Shown: in pieces, positions 8,126 to 16,472 of the stretch
Layout: each line of letters starts with the position of its first letter
How positions within the stretch are numbered: the first letter of the stretch is position 1
NCBI RefSeq assembly: GCF_008705135.1
Contig: NZ_CP023694.1
Location: 6,243,001 to 6,307,000, forward strand
Source: Streptomyces coeruleorubidus
GTDB taxonomy: Bacteria; Actinomycetota; Actinomycetes; Streptomycetales; Streptomycetaceae
DNA: 64,000 nucleotides
Direction of reading: 5' to 3'
Notes under the pieces: model-generated
Told to the model about the DNA's origin: nothing
Database searches by the model: none
The model's input: the letters and a program-made list of their open reading frames with translations, nothing else
Position numbers and translations under genes: made by a program

Positions 8126-10936
8126 ATGCGAGCACCGGTGCAGATGTCGCGGCCTCGTCGCACAGGCAAGCAGACGGCCCCCGTTCAGGGCGCTGAGTCG
8201 ACGCCCCCCACCGGCAAGGGCCGCCCCACCCATGTACGCAACCGGCTCATCGTTGCCGTGGCCGTGGTCGCCGCGGCCATCGCCGGCGCGGGCACCCCGT
8301 CCGTCCTCGCCGCCTCCGGGCAACTCCACGACTCGCAGGAGCTGGTGACGCTCGCCGGGCAGACCCAGGACGCCCTCGCCCTCGCGCACTCCCTCGCCGA
8401 CGAGCGTGACGACGTCACCTCCTACATCGCGGCCGGCCGCCCCAAGTCCAAGGCGCCCTCCGAGCAGCGCAGCGCCCGGGTGGACCGGCAGGTCGAGGAG
8501 CTGCGGGCCGACACCGACACGCCTGCCTCGCTCCGCTCCGACCTCGACGCCATCGCGGCCGTACGCCGGGCGGCGCTCACCGGCAAGAGCAGCGCTCTGG
8601 AAGCGCACCAGGCGTACTCCGTCGCCATCACCGAACTCCACCGGCTCGCCGAGGAGCTGGCCCAGCAGACGCCGCCCCGCGCGGGCTCCGGCGGTCAGGC
8701 CATGGCCGAACTGGACTCCGCCGTGCAGCAGGCCGCCGCGGCCCGGGGGCTGCTGCTCGCCGCCCTCAGCGTGCCGCGCGGCACCGAGACGGTCATCGAC
8801 CCGGTCACCGGCCTGCCGACCGAGACCTCCTCGGACGCCGACACCCGGCAGCGCGACGCCCTGAGTGCCGCCGCCCAGCAGGCCCGGCTGCGCTCCGACG
8901 CGGCTCTGGCCGACTTCCGCGACACCGCGCCCAAGCCCGCCCGTACCTCCTTCGACAACACGGTGACCGGCACCGAGGTCAACTCCGCCGAGAAGTACCT
9001 CGCCAGGCTCACCGACCAGCCGGGCCTCTCCAACGGCGAACTCTCCACCGACGCCAGGAAGCTGGACGTGGCCCTCTCCGCCCGGATCGACCTGATGCGC
9101 GGCGTGGAATCCGCCCTCTACGACCGGCGCACCAAGGACCTGGAGGCGCTGCGCGACGACGACGTCACCGCGCTGGAGATCCGCATCGCCGTCCTCGGCG
9201 CCCTGATGCTGCTCGCCGTCGGCGTCGCCACGGGCATGGCCCGCAGCCTCACGCGCCCCCTCGCGGTCCTGCGCCTGGGCTCGAAACGCCTGGCCGAGGC
9301 GGAGGTTCCGACGGCCGAGGAACCCGTCAGGTTCACCGGCCGCAACGACGAGTTCGCCCAGGTCGTACGCTCCGTCAACGCCCTGCACGCGCACGCCGTC
9401 GCCCTCACCGAGCGGATCGCCACGCTGGAGTCCGACCGCAAGCACCTCGTCGGCCAGCGCCAGAAGATGGCCGACGCGCGCGAGGAACTGCGCGGTGAGC
9501 TCGCCGAGTCCGCCGCCCAGCTGGAGCGGCTGCGCACGGCCATCGGCGGCACGTTCGTCAACCTCGCGCTGCGCACCCTCGGGCTGGTCGAGCGGCAACT
9601 GGCCGTCATCGAGAACCTGGAGGAGCGCGAACAGGACCCGGACCGCCTCGCCACGCTGTTCAAGCTCGACCACTTCGCCACGGTCATGCGCCGGCACAGC
9701 GAGAACCTCCTCGTCCTCGCGGGCACCGAGCACGTCCAGCACACCGCCGGTCCCGTGCCGCTCGTGGACGTCGTCCGCGCCGCGGTGAGCGAGATCGAGC
9801 GGTACGAGCGGGTCCGGATCGCCGCGCTGCCGCCGCACGCGCACATCGCCGGGTTCGCCGCGGACGACCTGTCCCACCTGCTGGCCGAACTCCTGGAGAA
9901 CGCCACCTCGTTCTCGCCGCCCGACCTGCCCGTCGAGATCTCCGGCTGGCTGCTGGAGAGCGGCGAGGTCATGCTCTCGGTCCAGGACGAGGGCATCGGC
10001 ATGACCGAGGACCGGCTGGAGCGACTGAACTCCCGCCTCACCGACTTCGACCCGGAGGCGCCGTACGACCAGGAGGGCGAGGACGGTCTCGGCCTCGGCC
10101 TGTACGTCGTGGCCCGCCTCGCCCACCGGCACGGTGTGCGCGTGCAGTTGCGCGAGCAGAAGCAGGGCGGTGTCGCGGCGGTCGTCGTCCTGCCCCGCAC
10201 CCTGCTGGCGGCGTCCCCGGCCGCCGCCGTCCCGGCCTCCGGTCCGCTCTCCGGCACCACCCACACCGTCGCGTTCCCCGGTGCCGACGCCGAGGCCAAC
10301 TCCAACGTCCTGCACGGCCGCGCCGGCAACGGGGACCCGCTGGTGGCCCTGGCGGAGAAGGCGGTACGGCACGAGGAGCTCGCAGAGCACACGGAGGCCG
10401 GGGAGCACCCGGCACCGGCGGAAACCCCTGCCGAGACCACGATGGAGCTGCTGGCCCCGATACCGCAGGACGAGCCGGCCCCTGCGGAGCACGAGCCCGC
10501 GGCGGCCGACGGCGAATCCGTCCCGCAGGGGCCGCCACCCGCGGCCGACGGTGAATCCGTCCCACAGGGGCCGCCACCCGCGCCCGAGGACGAAACCCGC
10601 ACGGGGGGTGCGGGTGGGGACCACGACGCCGAAGGCGAAGCCGCGGCGGAGGCCGACGTCGAGCACGAACGCGTCACCGACAAGGGCCTCCCCAAGCGCA
10701 CTCCCAAGATCACCGCTCCGGCCACCGCCCCGCGCCAGCGCAGCGGCTCCGTGGACGCCGAGGCCCTCCGCCGCCGCCTCGGCGGCTTCCGCCAGGGCGC
10801 CCAGGCCGGCTACCGCGAGGTGGAGGCGGAGATCGCCGAGAAGACGGCCTCGCACAAGCGGCCGGACACCGGCACAGCAGGACCAGCTGAATCCGAAGAA
10901 GCCACGGGGGGCACAGTCGAGGAGGCAAGCAGTTGA
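8126..10936 (+). CDS. cvnA: conservon histidine-kinase-like protein (CvnA type)
   Basis: 936-residue membrane protein heading a conservon. An N-terminal helix (about 36-60), a large extracytoplasmic nitrate/nitrite-sensing (NIT)-like domain (about 62-345), a second helix (IRIAVLGALMLLAVGVATGM), a HAMP segment, a coiled dimerisation region, and a HATPase_c domain with N-box LAELLENATSFSPP, G1 VQDEGIGM and G2 GLGLGLYVVARLAHRHG. The last 250 residues are an acidic, proline-rich tail with a 13-residue duplication. There is no standard HELRTP box, as is normal for CvnA proteins, which are thought to signal through the downstream Roadblock/GTPase proteins rather than a response regulator. The start is uncertain: AGGA abuts the ATG at 8126, so GTG 8138 or ATG 8144 are alternatives. 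Confidence 0.93.
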   Translation: MRAPVQMSRPRRTGKQTAPVQGAESTPPTGKGRPTHVRNRLIVAVAVVAAAIAGAGTPSVLAASGQLHDSQELVTLAGQTQDALALAHSLADERDDVTSYIAAGRPKSKAPSEQRSARVDRQVEELRADTDTPASLRSDLDAIAAVRRAALTGKSSALEAHQAYSVAITELHRLAEELAQQTPPRAGSGGQAMAELDSAVQQAAAARGLLLAALSVPRGTETVIDPVTGLPTETSSDADTRQRDALSAAAQQARLRSDAALADFRDTAPKPARTSFDNTVTGTEVNSAEKYLARLTDQPGLSNGELSTDARKLDVALSARIDLMRGVESALYDRRTKDLEALRDDDVTALEIRIAVLGALMLLAVGVATGMARSLTRPLAVLRLGSKRLAEAEVPTAEEPVRFTGRNDEFAQVVRSVNALHAHAVALTERIATLESDRKHLVGQRQKMADAREELRGELAESAAQLERLRTAIGGTFVNLALRTLGLVERQLAVIENLEEREQDPDRLATLFKLDHFATVMRRHSENLLVLAGTEHVQHTAGPVPLVDVVRAAVSEIERYERVRIAALPPHAHIAGFAADDLSHLLAELLENATSFSPPDLPVEISGWLLESGEVMLSVQDEGIGMTEDRLERLNSRLTDFDPEAPYDQEGEDGLGLGLYVVARLAHRHGVRVQLREQKQGGVAAVVVLPRTLLAASPAAAVPASGPLSGTTHTVAFPGADAEANSNVLHGRAGNGDPLVALAEKAVRHEELAEHTEAGEHPAPAETPAETTMELLAPIPQDEPAPAEHEPAAADGESVPQGPPPAADGESVPQGPPPAPEDETRTGGAGGDHDAEGEAAAEADVEHERVTDKGLPKRTPKITAPATAPRQRSGSVDAEALRRRLGGFRQGAQAGYREVEAEIAEKTASHKRPDTGTAGPAESEEATGGTVEEASS
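10502..10579 (+). repeat. 39-bp tandem duplication inside cvnA tail
   Basis: Two adjacent in-frame 39-bp units (10502-10540, 10541-10579) differ at two synonymous positions and encode AADGESVPQGPPP twice. It lies in the disordered tail, so it probably reflects slippage with little functional cost. Confidence 0.9.
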
Positions 10937-11457
10937 CCGCTCCCAGTACCTTCGGACTGATCGGACTGAGCAGTGAGGCCCGCAATCTGCACTGGCTGCT
11001 GACCAACCTCGTCGAGGAGGTACCCGGCATCCTCTCGGTCGCGGTCGTCTCGTCCGACGGACTGCTCCTGCTGTCCTCCGACGACCACCGGAACCAGCAG
11101 GCCCGAGAAGCCCTTCAGAACCGCGGGACCAGGCGGACCGGTCCGCGCGGCTCCGCCGCCGATCTGGCCACCATCGTCTCCGGCATCGGCAGCCTCACCG
11201 TCGGCGCCGCCAAACTGATGGAGTTCGGCGGGGTCCGGCACACGATGGTCGCGATGGACGAGGGCAGCCTGTTCGTGATGTCCATCAGCGACGGCTCGCT
11301 GCTCGGCGTCCACGGCTCCGCGGACTGCGACATGAGCGTGGTGGCGTACCACATGGCCCTGTTCGTGGGCCGGGCCGGCCACGTCCTGACGCCGGAACTC
11401 CGCAGCGAGCTCCGAAAATCCCTGGAGGATTCCCAGACCACGGGGAGTGCCCGATGA
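10933..11457 (+). CDS. cvnB: Roadblock/LC7 conservon protein (CvnB type)
   Basis: 174-residue cytosolic Roadblock/LC7-fold protein, expected to act with the CvnD GTPase. Motifs typical of the family are LHWLLTNLVEEVPGILSVAVVSSDGLLLLSSD near the N-terminus, ADLATIVSGIGSLTVGAAKLM, and FVMSISDGSLLGVHGSADCDMSVVAYHMALFV. The TTG start overlaps the cvnA stop as TTGA and has GGAGG seven bases upstream, so translation is coupled. Roadblock proteins of this type modulate small GTPases; the direction of the effect here is unknown. Confidence 0.95.
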   Translation: MTAPSTFGLIGLSSEARNLHWLLTNLVEEVPGILSVAVVSSDGLLLLSSDDHRNQQAREALQNRGTRRTGPRGSAADLATIVSGIGSLTVGAAKLMEFGGVRHTMVAMDEGSLFVMSISDGSLLGVHGSADCDMSVVAYHMALFVGRAGHVLTPELRSELRKSLEDSQTTGSAR

Positions 11458-11876
11458 GCAGTACGCCGAAGCAGCACCTCCCGGTCCGCGGCGGTGACCG
11501 CAAACCCGCCCGGGTCCGCCCCTACTCGCTCACCGGCGGCCGTACCCGCTTCGGCCACGTGCTCCTGGTGGAGACGTTCGTGGCGAGCACGGCCGCGCTC
11601 GACGCCCCGGAGGAGCGCAGGGAACTGACGAACGGTTCCCTGTCCACCCGCGTGATGCCGGAGCTGCGGGCCATCGTCGAACTGTGCCGCCGGATGCGTA
11701 CGGTGGCCGAGATCGCCGCGCTGCTGAAGATGCCGCTCGGCGTGGTCCGCGTGCTCCTCAGCGACCTCGCGGACCAGGGAAAGATCCGTGTGTACGGGAC
11801 GGGCACCGGCCATGGCACGGGCCGCCCGGACCGAGCTCTGCTGGAAAGGGTGCTGAGTGGACTCCGTCGTCTCTGA
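11454..11876 (+). CDS. cvnC: DUF742 conservon protein (CvnC type)
   Basis: 140-residue DUF742 protein. The conserved pattern VRPYSLTGGRTRF is followed by PELRAIVELCRRMRTVAEIAALLKMPLGVVRVLLSDLADQGKIRV, a winged-helix-like segment. The ATG overlaps the cvnB stop (ATGA), and the 3' end overlaps cvnD by 20 bp. Such tight packing is a conservon hallmark. Confidence 0.95.
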   Translation: MSSTPKQHLPVRGGDRKPARVRPYSLTGGRTRFGHVLLVETFVASTAALDAPEERRELTNGSLSTRVMPELRAIVELCRRMRTVAEIAALLKMPLGVVRVLLSDLADQGKIRVYGTGTGHGTGRPDRALLERVLSGLRRL

Positions 11877-12504
11877 CGCCGCTCACGGCGTCGCTGGTTC
11901 ATCCCCGTTCGTCCAGCCCGGCGAGAGCATGCACGCCTGGGAGACGGACCGCACCCGTGCCCCCATCGCCACGAAGATCGTGGTGGCCGGCGGCTTCGGC
12001 GTGGGCAAGACCACGCTGGTCACCGCCGTCTCGGAGATCACGCCCCTGCAGACCGAGGCGCTGATGACCGAGGCGAGCGAGGCCCACGACGACCTCACCG
12101 CCACGCCGGGCAAGACCACCACCACCGTGGCCATGGACTTCGGGCGCATCACGCTCGACGACGACCTGGTGCTCTACCTGTTCGGCACGCCGGGCCAGCA
12201 GCGGTTCTGGTTCATGTGGGACGACATCGTGCGCGGCGCGATCGGCGCCGTCGTCATGGCCGACACGCGCCGGCTGAAGGACTGCTTCCCGGTACTGGAC
12301 TACTTCGAGAGCTCCGGGCTGCCGTACGTGGTCGCGGTCAACCACTTCGACGACAGCGAGCTGTTCGAGCCGGAGGACGTGCGGGAGGCCCTGACCATCC
12401 CGAAACACATACCTGTCATGATCATGGACGCGCGTCGCCGGATCTCCGTGATCGAGACCCTCCTGGCCCTGGTGGGCCACGCGCTCGACGAAACCCCCGA
12501 GTAG
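11857..12504 (+). CDS. cvnD: conservon Ras-like GTPase (CvnD type)
   Basis: 215-residue GTP/ATP-binding protein with P-loop GGFGVGKTT (about residues 45-53), switch-II-like LFGTPGQQRFWFMWDDI, and VAVNHFDD for base recognition (the NKxD position). It resembles eukaryotic small GTPases and is the presumed output of CvnA-CvnB signalling. The GTG start lies inside the cvnC reading frame with GGAAAGGG upstream. Confidence 0.95.
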   Translation: MDSVVSDAAHGVAGSSPFVQPGESMHAWETDRTRAPIATKIVVAGGFGVGKTTLVTAVSEITPLQTEALMTEASEAHDDLTATPGKTTTTVAMDFGRITLDDDLVLYLFGTPGQQRFWFMWDDIVRGAIGAVVMADTRRLKDCFPVLDYFESSGLPYVVAVNHFDDSELFEPEDVREALTIPKHIPVMIMDARRRISVIETLLALVGHALDETPE

Positions 12505-12517
12505 AGGACAGCCCCGC

Positions 12518-13780
12518 ATGCGGAAGATACTCGTCGTCGGAGCCGGTCAGTCCGGGCTCCAGATAGCTCTCGGCCTCCAGTCGCAGGGGTACGAGGTCAC
12601 CCTGATGTCCAACCGGACGGCGGACGAGATCCGCACCGGCCGGGTCATGTCGACGCAGTGCATGTTCCACACGGCACTTCAGCACGAGCGCGATCTCCAG
12701 CTGAACTTCTGGGAGTCCCAGGCCCCGAAGATCGAAGGACTCGGCGTCTCGGTCGCCGCCCCCGGCTCCTGGGCCGAGGGTCCCGCGGCCCGTGCGATCG
12801 ACTGGCTGGGCAGGCTCGACGGGTACGCGCAGTCGATCGACCAGCGCGTGAAGATGGCCGGCTGGATGGAGACGTTCGCCCAGCGCGGCGGGCAGCTCGT
12901 CATCCACGGCGCGGCCGTCGGCGACCTCGACTACTTCTCCCGCACGTACGACCTGGTGCTCGTCGCGGCGGGCAAGGGCGAGCTGGTGCAGATGTTCGCC
13001 CGCGACCCGGAGCGGTCCCCCTACAGCGAGCCGCAGCGCGCGCTGGCCGTGTCGTACGTCCACGGCCTCGGCCCGCGCCCCGAGCACCCCGACACCGAAG
13101 GGGTCCGCTGCAACCTCGTGCCGGGCGTCGGTGAACTGTTCGTCATGCCCTGCCTGACCACCTCCGGCCGCGCCGACATCCTGTTCTGGGAGGGCATACC
13201 CGGCGGCCCGCTCGACGTCTTCAACGGCGTCAAGGACCCGGCGGAGCACCTCTCCCTGACCCTGGAACTCATGGAGCGGTACGTCCCCTGGGAGTACGCG
13301 CGGGCCACCAAGGTCGAGCTGACCGACGCGGGCGGCACGCTGGCCGGCCGCTACGCCCCCACCGTCCGCAACCCGATCGGCCGCCTTCCCGGCGGCGGGC
13401 TCGTGCTGGGTGTGGCGGACGTCGTCGTGGCGAACGACCCGATCACCGGCCAGGGCTCCAACTCCGCGTCGAAGTGCGCGGCCGCCTACCTCTCCTCGAT
13501 CGTGGAGCGCGGCGACAAGCCGTTCGACGAGGAGTGGATGCGGGCCACCTTCGACCGCTACTGGGCCACCGCGCAGCACGTCACCAAGTGGACCAACGCG
13601 ATGCTCGCGCCGCCGCCGGAGCACATCCTGAACCTGATCGGCGCCGCCGGTGAGCTCCAGCCGGTCGCCGACCGGTTCGCCAACGGCTTCAACGACCCGG
13701 CCGACTTCGAGAACTTCTTCTACGACCCGGAGAAGACGCAGGCCTACCTGGTCGAGGTGTCCGGCACGGGCGCCGCGTAG
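12518..13780 (+). CDS. styrene-monooxygenase-like FAD-dependent oxygenase
   Basis: 420-residue flavoprotein starting with the Rossmann FAD motif VVGAGQSGLQIALGL. The length, the WESQAPKIEGLGV segment and the late NDPITGQGSNSASKCAAAY motif (FAD pyrophosphate region) fit the StyA/SMOA family, two-component monooxygenases that take FADH2 from a separate reductase. No reductase gene is nearby. It follows cvnD by 13 bp with its own AGAGGA site, so it is probably the fifth gene of the conservon, where many conservons instead carry a cytochrome P450. The 3' end overlaps the convergent NlpC gene by 37 bp. Confidence 0.85.
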   Translation: MRKILVVGAGQSGLQIALGLQSQGYEVTLMSNRTADEIRTGRVMSTQCMFHTALQHERDLQLNFWESQAPKIEGLGVSVAAPGSWAEGPAARAIDWLGRLDGYAQSIDQRVKMAGWMETFAQRGGQLVIHGAAVGDLDYFSRTYDLVLVAAGKGELVQMFARDPERSPYSEPQRALAVSYVHGLGPRPEHPDTEGVRCNLVPGVGELFVMPCLTTSGRADILFWEGIPGGPLDVFNGVKDPAEHLSLTLELMERYVPWEYARATKVELTDAGGTLAGRYAPTVRNPIGRLPGGGLVLGVADVVVANDPITGQGSNSASKCAAAYLSSIVERGDKPFDEEWMRATFDRYWATAQHVTKWTNAMLAPPPEHILNLIGAAGELQPVADRFANGFNDPADFENFFYDPEKTQAYLVEVSGTGAA

Positions 13781-14973
13781 TCCGCCTCGTCCGCGAATCC
13801 CCCGTATCCGTCGTATCCCTCGTCCGATCCGTCCGTGGCCCCCTCGGGGAGCTCCGGTGGCTCGTAGCGCCACAGGGGCTTCCCGTCCGGGTCCGGGCGT
13901 ACGGCGCCCAGGACCGGGTTGGCCGCGATCGGTGACACCTTCACCTTCGCGCCCGGCCGGGGCGCCTGTACGACCATGCCGTCGCCGAGGTACAGCGCGA
14001 CGTGCGTGGCCTTGGGGAAGTACACGACCAGGTCCCCCGGCCGCAGCTCGGTGAGCGGGACCCGCTTCAGCCGCTTCCACTGCTCCTGGCTGGTCCGCGG
14101 AACGGGCGTCCCGGCCTCCGCCCAGGCCTGCGAGGTCAGGCCCGAGCAGTCGTACGTCTCGGGGCCCTCCGCGCCCCACTCGTACGGCTTGCCGAGTTGC
14201 CGCACGGCGTAGCGCACGGCCCGGTCGCCCTCGGCGGACGGTCTGCGGACGCTGCCGCCGGCGCCGTTGCCGCCGCTGCTGCTGAGTGCGCCGGACGCCA
14301 TGAACTTCTTCTGCGCCTCCTCGATCCCGTTCTTCTCGAACGTGGCGAGGGCGGTGAGCTGGTCGCGGCTGAGGGAGGCGAGCAGTTCCTCGACGTCGTG
14401 GAGCCGATCACGGACCTCGTCCCGTTCCTTCTTCCGCCGCTCGATGAGGGCGAGCTGCTGGTCGAGTGCCTTGCGGGCCTGGCGGGCCAGCTCCCGGGCC
14501 TTCCGCTCGCTGCCGGTCAGCCGTCCGACGGTCTCGGCCCGCTCCCGCGCCAGCCGGCCGATCACATGGCCCTGGTCGATCGCGTGCTGCGGGTCGCGGG
14601 CCAGGAGCAGGCGTACGTACGGGGAGATGTCGGTGCTGCTCTGGTACTGCTGCCGGGCCAGGCGGCCCGCCGCGCCCCGGCTGTCGTGCAGGGAGAGCCG
14701 GGTGCGGGCCAGAGCGCGGTCGAGGCGGTCGGTCTCGGCGCGCTGTTTCTTCAGCTTCTCCTCGGTGGCGTTGTAGGCCTCGGTGGCCTCTTCGGCCTTC
14801 CGGTAATGCTGCTGAAGGTCCGTCAGAAGACCGGCGACGGAGGCGGCGTCCTGGGCGGAGGCGGGATCCTGGGCCGGGCCGGGCTCCGGGACCGCCGTGG
14901 CGGGGGCGGGGGCGAGGACGGTGGTTGCCGCCGTCGCCGCGACGCAGACCAGCCGCACGAGCCTTCCTGACAT
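13744..14973 (-). CDS. secreted NlpC/P60 peptidoglycan endopeptidase
   Basis: 409-residue exported cell-wall hydrolase. A signal peptide (VRLVCVAATAATTVLAPAPATA) precedes a long coiled-coil (about 45-220) rich in Glu/Lys/Arg, then the NlpC/P60 domain with catalytic Cys276 in TYDCSG and His324 in KATHVALYLGDG. The C-terminal 45 residues form an acidic Gly/Tyr tail. RipA/PcsB-like proteins share this coiled-coil plus Cys-peptidase design and cleave peptide cross-links during growth. The ATG at 14973 has a classical GGAGGTGATGGC leader. The gene's end overlaps the convergent monooxygenase. Confidence 0.95.
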   Translation of the reverse strand: MSGRLVRLVCVAATAATTVLAPAPATAVPEPGPAQDPASAQDAASVAGLLTDLQQHYRKAEEATEAYNATEEKLKKQRAETDRLDRALARTRLSLHDSRGAAGRLARQQYQSSTDISPYVRLLLARDPQHAIDQGHVIGRLARERAETVGRLTGSERKARELARQARKALDQQLALIERRKKERDEVRDRLHDVEELLASLSRDQLTALATFEKNGIEEAQKKFMASGALSSSGGNGAGGSVRRPSAEGDRAVRYAVRQLGKPYEWGAEGPETYDCSGLTSQAWAEAGTPVPRTSQEQWKRLKRVPLTELRPGDLVVYFPKATHVALYLGDGMVVQAPRPGAKVKVSPIAANPVLGAVRPDPDGKPLWRYEPPELPEGATDGSDEGYDGYGGFADEADYAAPVPDTSTR

Positions 14974-15081
14974 GCCATCACCTCCGGTGTGAGGGCGGCC
15001 CTTTGGCCACCGGACACTCGTGAGGATCAGGCGTGCGCGCGAGGTGCGCGCGGTGGGTGTGCGCGGTTCGGCGCAACGGGG

Positions 15082-15399
15082 TCACCCGTCGGCGTCGTCC
15101 CGCTTGCCGGGCGGCGTGGCGTCTGGCTTCGACCAGGGCCAGTTGAGCCGGCGGGCCGGCACGCCCTCGGGGGCGTACTCGTACTTCCAGCGGCGGGACA
15201 GCCCGGCCCTGCCCGCTGCCCGGGGCACGCGGCGGTAGACCAGGACGGTGGGCGGGCCGCCGGCGGGGTCCGGGACGGGGATGCGGTACGTCTTGGGCGG
15301 GTGACCGGTGATGCCGAGCAGGACGGGCAGGACCCTGCCGTCCATGGGGCCGCCCTCGAAGGGGGTGTCTTCGCTCTTCACGGGACCAGTGTCAGACAT
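15082..15399 (-). CDS. hypothetical protein
   Basis: 105-residue soluble protein that I do not recognise. It contains GGPMDGRVLPVLLGITGHPPKTYRIPVPDPAGGPPTVLVYRR, a predicted beta-rich segment, then RRWKYEYAPEG and a basic tail. Its ATG sits inside the end of the TetR gene (8-bp overlap), so the two are translationally coupled and probably functionally linked. Confidence 0.75.
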   Translation of the reverse strand: MSDTGPVKSEDTPFEGGPMDGRVLPVLLGITGHPPKTYRIPVPDPAGGPPTVLVYRRVPRAAGRAGLSRRWKYEYAPEGVPARRLNWPWSKPDATPPGKRDDADG

Positions 15400-16045
15400 C
15401 CTCGGCGAGGGCCTGGACCAGGGCGTCGGCCTGCGGGTCGCGGCGGGCGGTCACCGAGAGCATGGCCACGAACTGCTCGACGAGCCAGTCGCGCAGCTCC
15501 TCGGCGGGTGGTTGTTTCTCCTCGTCGAGCCAGATGAGCGACGACGCCTCGACGGCGGTGATCCACATCCGGACGGTCATCCGCAGGCGCGGGCCGGGCC
15601 CGGTGACCTCCAGGTGGCGGAAGATGTGCTCGGCGGCGACGCGGCGTACGCCGTCGACGATGGCGGTCGTACGCGAGGTCTCGACGACGCTGCCGCCCTG
15701 GAGGAGGGCGCTGAAGCCGGCGTCGTGCTCGTCGACGAAGGCGAGGTAGCGGTCGAGGGCGCGGGACAGGCGGGGGAGCAGGGGGCCCTCGCGGGGTTCG
15801 TCGAAGCAGCGCTGGAGCTCGTCGGCGGCGGAGCGGAGGGCGGCCTCGTAGAGCTGCTGCTTCCCGCCCGGGAAGTACCGGTAGACCAGGGGGCGCGAGA
15901 CCCCGGCCGCCTCCGCCACGTCGTCCAGGGAGACGTCCTCCGGGGCGCGGTGCGCGAAGAGGTTCAGCGCGGAGGTGAGGAGCTGACTGCGGCGTTCCTC
16001 GACGCTGAGTCGCCGGTAGGCGGGGGTGGGGGCGGCTGGTGTCAT
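15392..16045 (-). CDS. TetR-family transcriptional regulator
   Basis: 217-residue repressor. The N-terminal HTH is clear: RRSQLLTSALNLFAHRAPEDVSLDDVAEAAGVSRPLVYRYFPGGKQQLYEAAL. The ligand-binding C-terminal domain contains a late LIWLDEEKQPPAEELRDWLVEQF helix. The start is ATG 16045. It co-transcribes with the 105-residue gene that its stop overlaps. A decayed sigma factor fragment lies upstream. Confidence 0.93.
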   Translation of the reverse strand: MTPAAPTPAYRRLSVEERRSQLLTSALNLFAHRAPEDVSLDDVAEAAGVSRPLVYRYFPGGKQQLYEAALRSAADELQRCFDEPREGPLLPRLSRALDRYLAFVDEHDAGFSALLQGGSVVETSRTTAIVDGVRRVAAEHIFRHLEVTGPGPRLRMTVRMWITAVEASSLIWLDEEKQPPAEELRDWLVEQFVAMLSVTARRDPQADALVQALAEDV

Positions 16046-16472
16046 GACTCGCAGAGTAATCGGGGGGTCGGCGGGCTGCGTATGCCTCCGGCGGTGGAGC
16101 GGGGAGCCTGCGGCGGGCTGTGCGGCGTCGGTGGGGCCTGCGTCGCGCCTGCGCGCGGGTGGTGGGCCGGGGCCGCGCCGGGGGTGTCCGTCCTCGGAAC
16201 GGCGCGATGGGGTCCGATACCGACTGACTGTCCGTTGACGCGCGAGGCGGCCAGGAAGGCGTCGAGGACCTCCTTCTGCCGGTCGAGGTCCGGCTCGGCC
16301 GCCGGGGTGGCGCCGCGCGCCCGGCGCGTTCCCGGCGCCGGGCGCGGCTCGCCAGCTGCCGGGGCGCGGCCGGGCTGCGCTCCGCGATCGGCGCGATGTC
16401 GTCGATCGTGCCAACCGCTGGGGGCGGCCACCCACCGATCAGCCGTGTGAACAACGCTCCAGGTCAATACAT
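16046..16472. other. 427-bp gene-free stretch holding a sigma-factor relic
   Basis: Between the TetR start and the stop of the upstream lipoprotein gene there is no intact gene. The only recognisable content is the degraded sigma-factor fragment annotated separately (16240-16406). The TetR promoter must lie near 16046-16150; no clear operator palindrome was seen. Confidence 0.6.
16240..16406 (-). pseudogene. fragment of ECF sigma factor with SnoaL-like tail (ECF41/SigJ type)
   Basis: Reading leftward from 16406, one frame gives TIDDIAPIAERSPAAPRQLASRARRR, the sigma region 4 signature of ECF41-type factors. After a frameshift near 16320 the next frame continues as GATPAAEPDLDRQKEVLDAF followed by LAASR, which is the start of the SnoaL-like C-terminal domain of the same family. 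Neither side extends: upstream region 2 and the remaining SnoaL domain are absent. This is a two-frame relic of about 55 codons. Confidence 0.7.

Noticed and set aside
8120..10855. 911-codon minus-strand frame across cvnA
   Set aside because: Antisense shadow in high-GC DNA; low-complexity Gly/Arg/Val composition and no start signal.
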